From Bacillus sp. SA1-12 (GTDB lineage: Bacteria > Bacillota > Bacilli > Bacillales > Bacillaceae): 64,000 bases of DNA. The DNA lies in the NCBI RefSeq assembly GCF_000981385.1, contig NZ_LATZ01000005.1, positions 166,823 through 230,822 of the forward strand, in the 5' to 3' direction. A program made the translations under genes and the position numbers. The notes beneath the pieces were generated by a model that saw only the letters and a list, made by a program, of their open reading frames with translations, did not search any database and had not been told where the DNA came from. Below are positions 62,687 through 64,000 of the stretch, piece by piece. Position 1 is the stretch's first letter. Each line of letters starts with the position of its first letter.

Positions 62687-63844
62687 CTATACCTCCATTG
62701 AACTTTCTGCTGCCGTTTTTACTCTCTGATCCTTAGCCTTGATCCATAAAAATACAATGCTAAGCATAGCTAATAGGGCAGCTATTTTATACATAGATTC
62801 AATCGAATAACTTTTTAAGAGCCATCCTGCTAAAATATTGCCCACAAGCCCTCCAAATCCAAATGTCACGGCCCAATAAATGGTTTGACCTGTTGCACGG
62901 TAATCAGGGGGTGTAATAAAGTCCACATAGGCAACAGAAGCAAGACAGTGAATACTGAATGAAAGGCTCAATAGGATCTGTGACCATATTAATACATCTA
63001 ACTGATCACTGTATCCTAAGATCAACCATCTGGCGGCATAGAATACCGTAGCGATTGATAAAAGCAGCGCATAGGAAAACTTCCGAATCAAATAACTTGA
63101 AATAGCAAAGAACGGGATTTCCAAAATTGACTTAATTAATAACGCAAGGCCTACAAGAGTAATAGTGGCGCCAAAACTTTCAAGGTGGATGGCATAAAAG
63201 GAATTGTTAGCAAAAACCGTCAGCTGCAATAAAAAATTGAATAGTAAAAAGGTAATAAATGATGGGTTCTTGAATAATCCGAGTGCTTCTTTCAAACGAA
63301 AATGCTTTTTGCTTCCTGTTTTCGCAGGAATGTTCATTGCTAGTAATAAAGTGATGATGAGAGAAAAAGTATAAAAATAAAACATCCAATCCAGCCCAAC
63401 ATAATCAAGAAGACGACCGATGGTTATCGCTCCAATTGCATAACCTAATGAACCGTAGAGTCTTATTTTCCCAAAATCATTTCGGTCCTCTAATATTCCT
63501 AAAGCAATACTATCAGCAATTGGTCCTGTGGCACTAACAAAGAAAGAATAGACAATGTTTAGAATGAGTAAATCTTGAAATGTCTCCATTTGCGGAAAAA
63601 ACATTGCAGTTATGGCAGAGCCTACAATCGTAATCAATAATATCCATTTTGGTTTATTCCAAAAGTCAGTAAGCATCCCCCATACAGGCTGGGTCAAGAC
63701 CATCACGAGGGGACCTACCGCAAATAGAGCTCCTATTTCCCCCGTAGTTAACCCAATCTGAGAATAATACAAATTTAAAAATTGCAATGAGGCAACACTT
63801 AAAGAAATACAAAAATAAATCGTCTTTAGTAGCCAGTATCTCAT
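62687..63844 (-). CDS. MFS transporter, HcaT/MFS_1-like
   Basis: About 385 aa with 12 predicted spans. LNLYYSQIGLTTGEIGALFA and LTQPVWGMLTDFWNKPKWIL mark the MFS_1-like/phenylpropionate permease group, and FGKIRLYGSLGYAIGAI is the mid-region signature. ATG at 63844 (MRYWLLK) fits the AGGG site; an ATG three codons earlier touches it. Direction and substrate cannot be told. A group II intron ends about 30 bp upstream and may have separated the gene from its promoter. Confidence 0.88.
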   Translation of the reverse strand: MRYWLLKTIYFCISLSVASLQFLNLYYSQIGLTTGEIGALFAVGPLVMVLTQPVWGMLTDFWNKPKWILLITIVGSAITAMFFPQMETFQDLLILNIVYSFFVSATGPIADSIALGILEDRNDFGKIRLYGSLGYAIGAITIGRLLDYVGLDWMFYFYTFSLIITLLLAMNIPAKTGSKKHFRLKEALGLFKNPSFITFLLFNFLLQLTVFANNSFYAIHLESFGATITLVGLALLIKSILEIPFFAISSYLIRKFSYALLLSIATVFYAARWLILGYSDQLDVLIWSQILLSLSFSIHCLASVAYVDFITPPDYRATGQTIYWAVTFGFGGLVGNILAGWLLKSYSIESMYKIAALLAMLSIVFLWIKAKDQRVKTAAESSMEV

Positions 63845-63876
63845 TCTTTTCATCCCTAACTTAAATATAAGAACTA

Positions 63877-64000
63877 ATCGAGTAGGAGGGGGTGACTAAC
63901 CCCCGACCTCTCACACCACCGTACGTACCGTTCGGTATACGGCGGTTCAATTAAGTTTGACGTAGAAATTCATATCTTTGATATAAACTTTTAAGCCCAC
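63877..64000 (-). mobile_element. Group II intron, 3' end (domains V and VI)
   Basis: On the minus strand GAACCGCCGTA...TACGGTGGTGTG (63910-63948) folds as domain V, with an ACC-GAAC-GGT tip and a bulge. It is followed by a GGGGGTTAGTCACCCCC domain VI stem ending CTACTCGAT near 63877. This is the usual 3' end of bacterial group II introns. The rest, including the 5' end, lies beyond the window. Confidence 0.9.
63951..64000 (-). CDS. ltrA: Group II intron reverse transcriptase/maturase, C-terminal end (partial)
   Basis: The last codons read GLKSLYQRYEFLRQT and stop at 63951. This is the characteristic C-terminal end of LtrA-type intron-encoded proteins, lying just before domain V as expected. 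Only about 15 residues are inside the window. Confidence 0.85.
   Translation of the reverse strand, partial: GLKSLYQRYEFLRQT

Overview
The window looks like chromosomal DNA of a low-GC, spore-forming Bacillaceae (Bacillus sensu lato, e.g. Neobacillus/Mesobacillus-like). Evidence: strong GGAGG ribosome-binding sites, a tyrosine T-box, a YwqCDE tyrosine-kinase module, IDEAL, DUF3221 and DUF3231 proteins, an RsbR-type stressosome protein, and cre-like and Spo0A-box-like sites. Genus and species cannot be fixed from the sequence alone.

Left third (1-32.3 kb), almost entirely minus strand: two consecutive exopolysaccharide/capsule operons. Each starts with the same module: ywqC (chain-length co-polymerase), ywqD (BY-kinase), ywqE (phosphatase), an inter-gene RNA-like spacer, ugd, galU and a priming sugar transferase. 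The right-hand module (32.3-26.8 kb) leads into fcl and gmd (GDP-fucose), a decayed short-type UDP-glucose dehydrogenase, a WecG/TagA-type transferase, GT4/GT2 glycosyltransferases with LbH acetyltransferases, Wzx, Wzy and manC. Together these supply UDP-GlcA, GDP-mannose and GDP-L-fucose, assemble a repeat unit on undecaprenyl phosphate, flip it, polymerise it and control chain length. Next come a frameshifted heparinase II/III-like lipoprotein, remnants of a second manC-glycosyltransferase pair and an intact glycosyltransferase. The left-hand module (5.2 kb to the window edge) opens a second cluster that continues beyond the window.

Middle (32.8-46.7 kb): small single-gene units. These include a DUF3221 lipoprotein with a broken lipoprotein neighbour, several very small proteins, an RsbR paralogue, a lipoprotein PIG-L deacetylase and a HGSNAT-like membrane acyltransferase. 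A macrolide phosphotransferase follows, preceded by a leader peptide and attenuator. Then come two cell-wall-binding-repeat proteins, one of them a SpoIID/LytB protein, and an AtoE-type fatty-acid transporter.

Right (47.5-64 kb): carbohydrate genes (Gfo/Idh/MocA oxidoreductase, a LamG-BIG2-dockerin phosphodiesterase, ROK glucokinase, GPH symporter) with cre-like sites. They are followed by a glycine-rich Cys/Trp/Arg protein, tyrS with its T-box, MarR, NERD and DUF3231 proteins. A 43-residue membrane protein lies directly downstream of a candidate class-I cyclic-di-GMP riboswitch. A GNAT/MFS pair comes last, with the 3' end of a group II intron inserted just upstream.

Most notable signals: the c-di-GMP-I riboswitch driving a tiny membrane protein that has a paralogue in the window; a second paralogous pair of 31-33-residue membrane peptides, one under a cre site; the macrolide attenuator; the duplicated EPS heads with internal terminators that imply processive antitermination; a SpoIID domain split by wall-binding repeats; and two distant arrays of the same 52-bp repeat.
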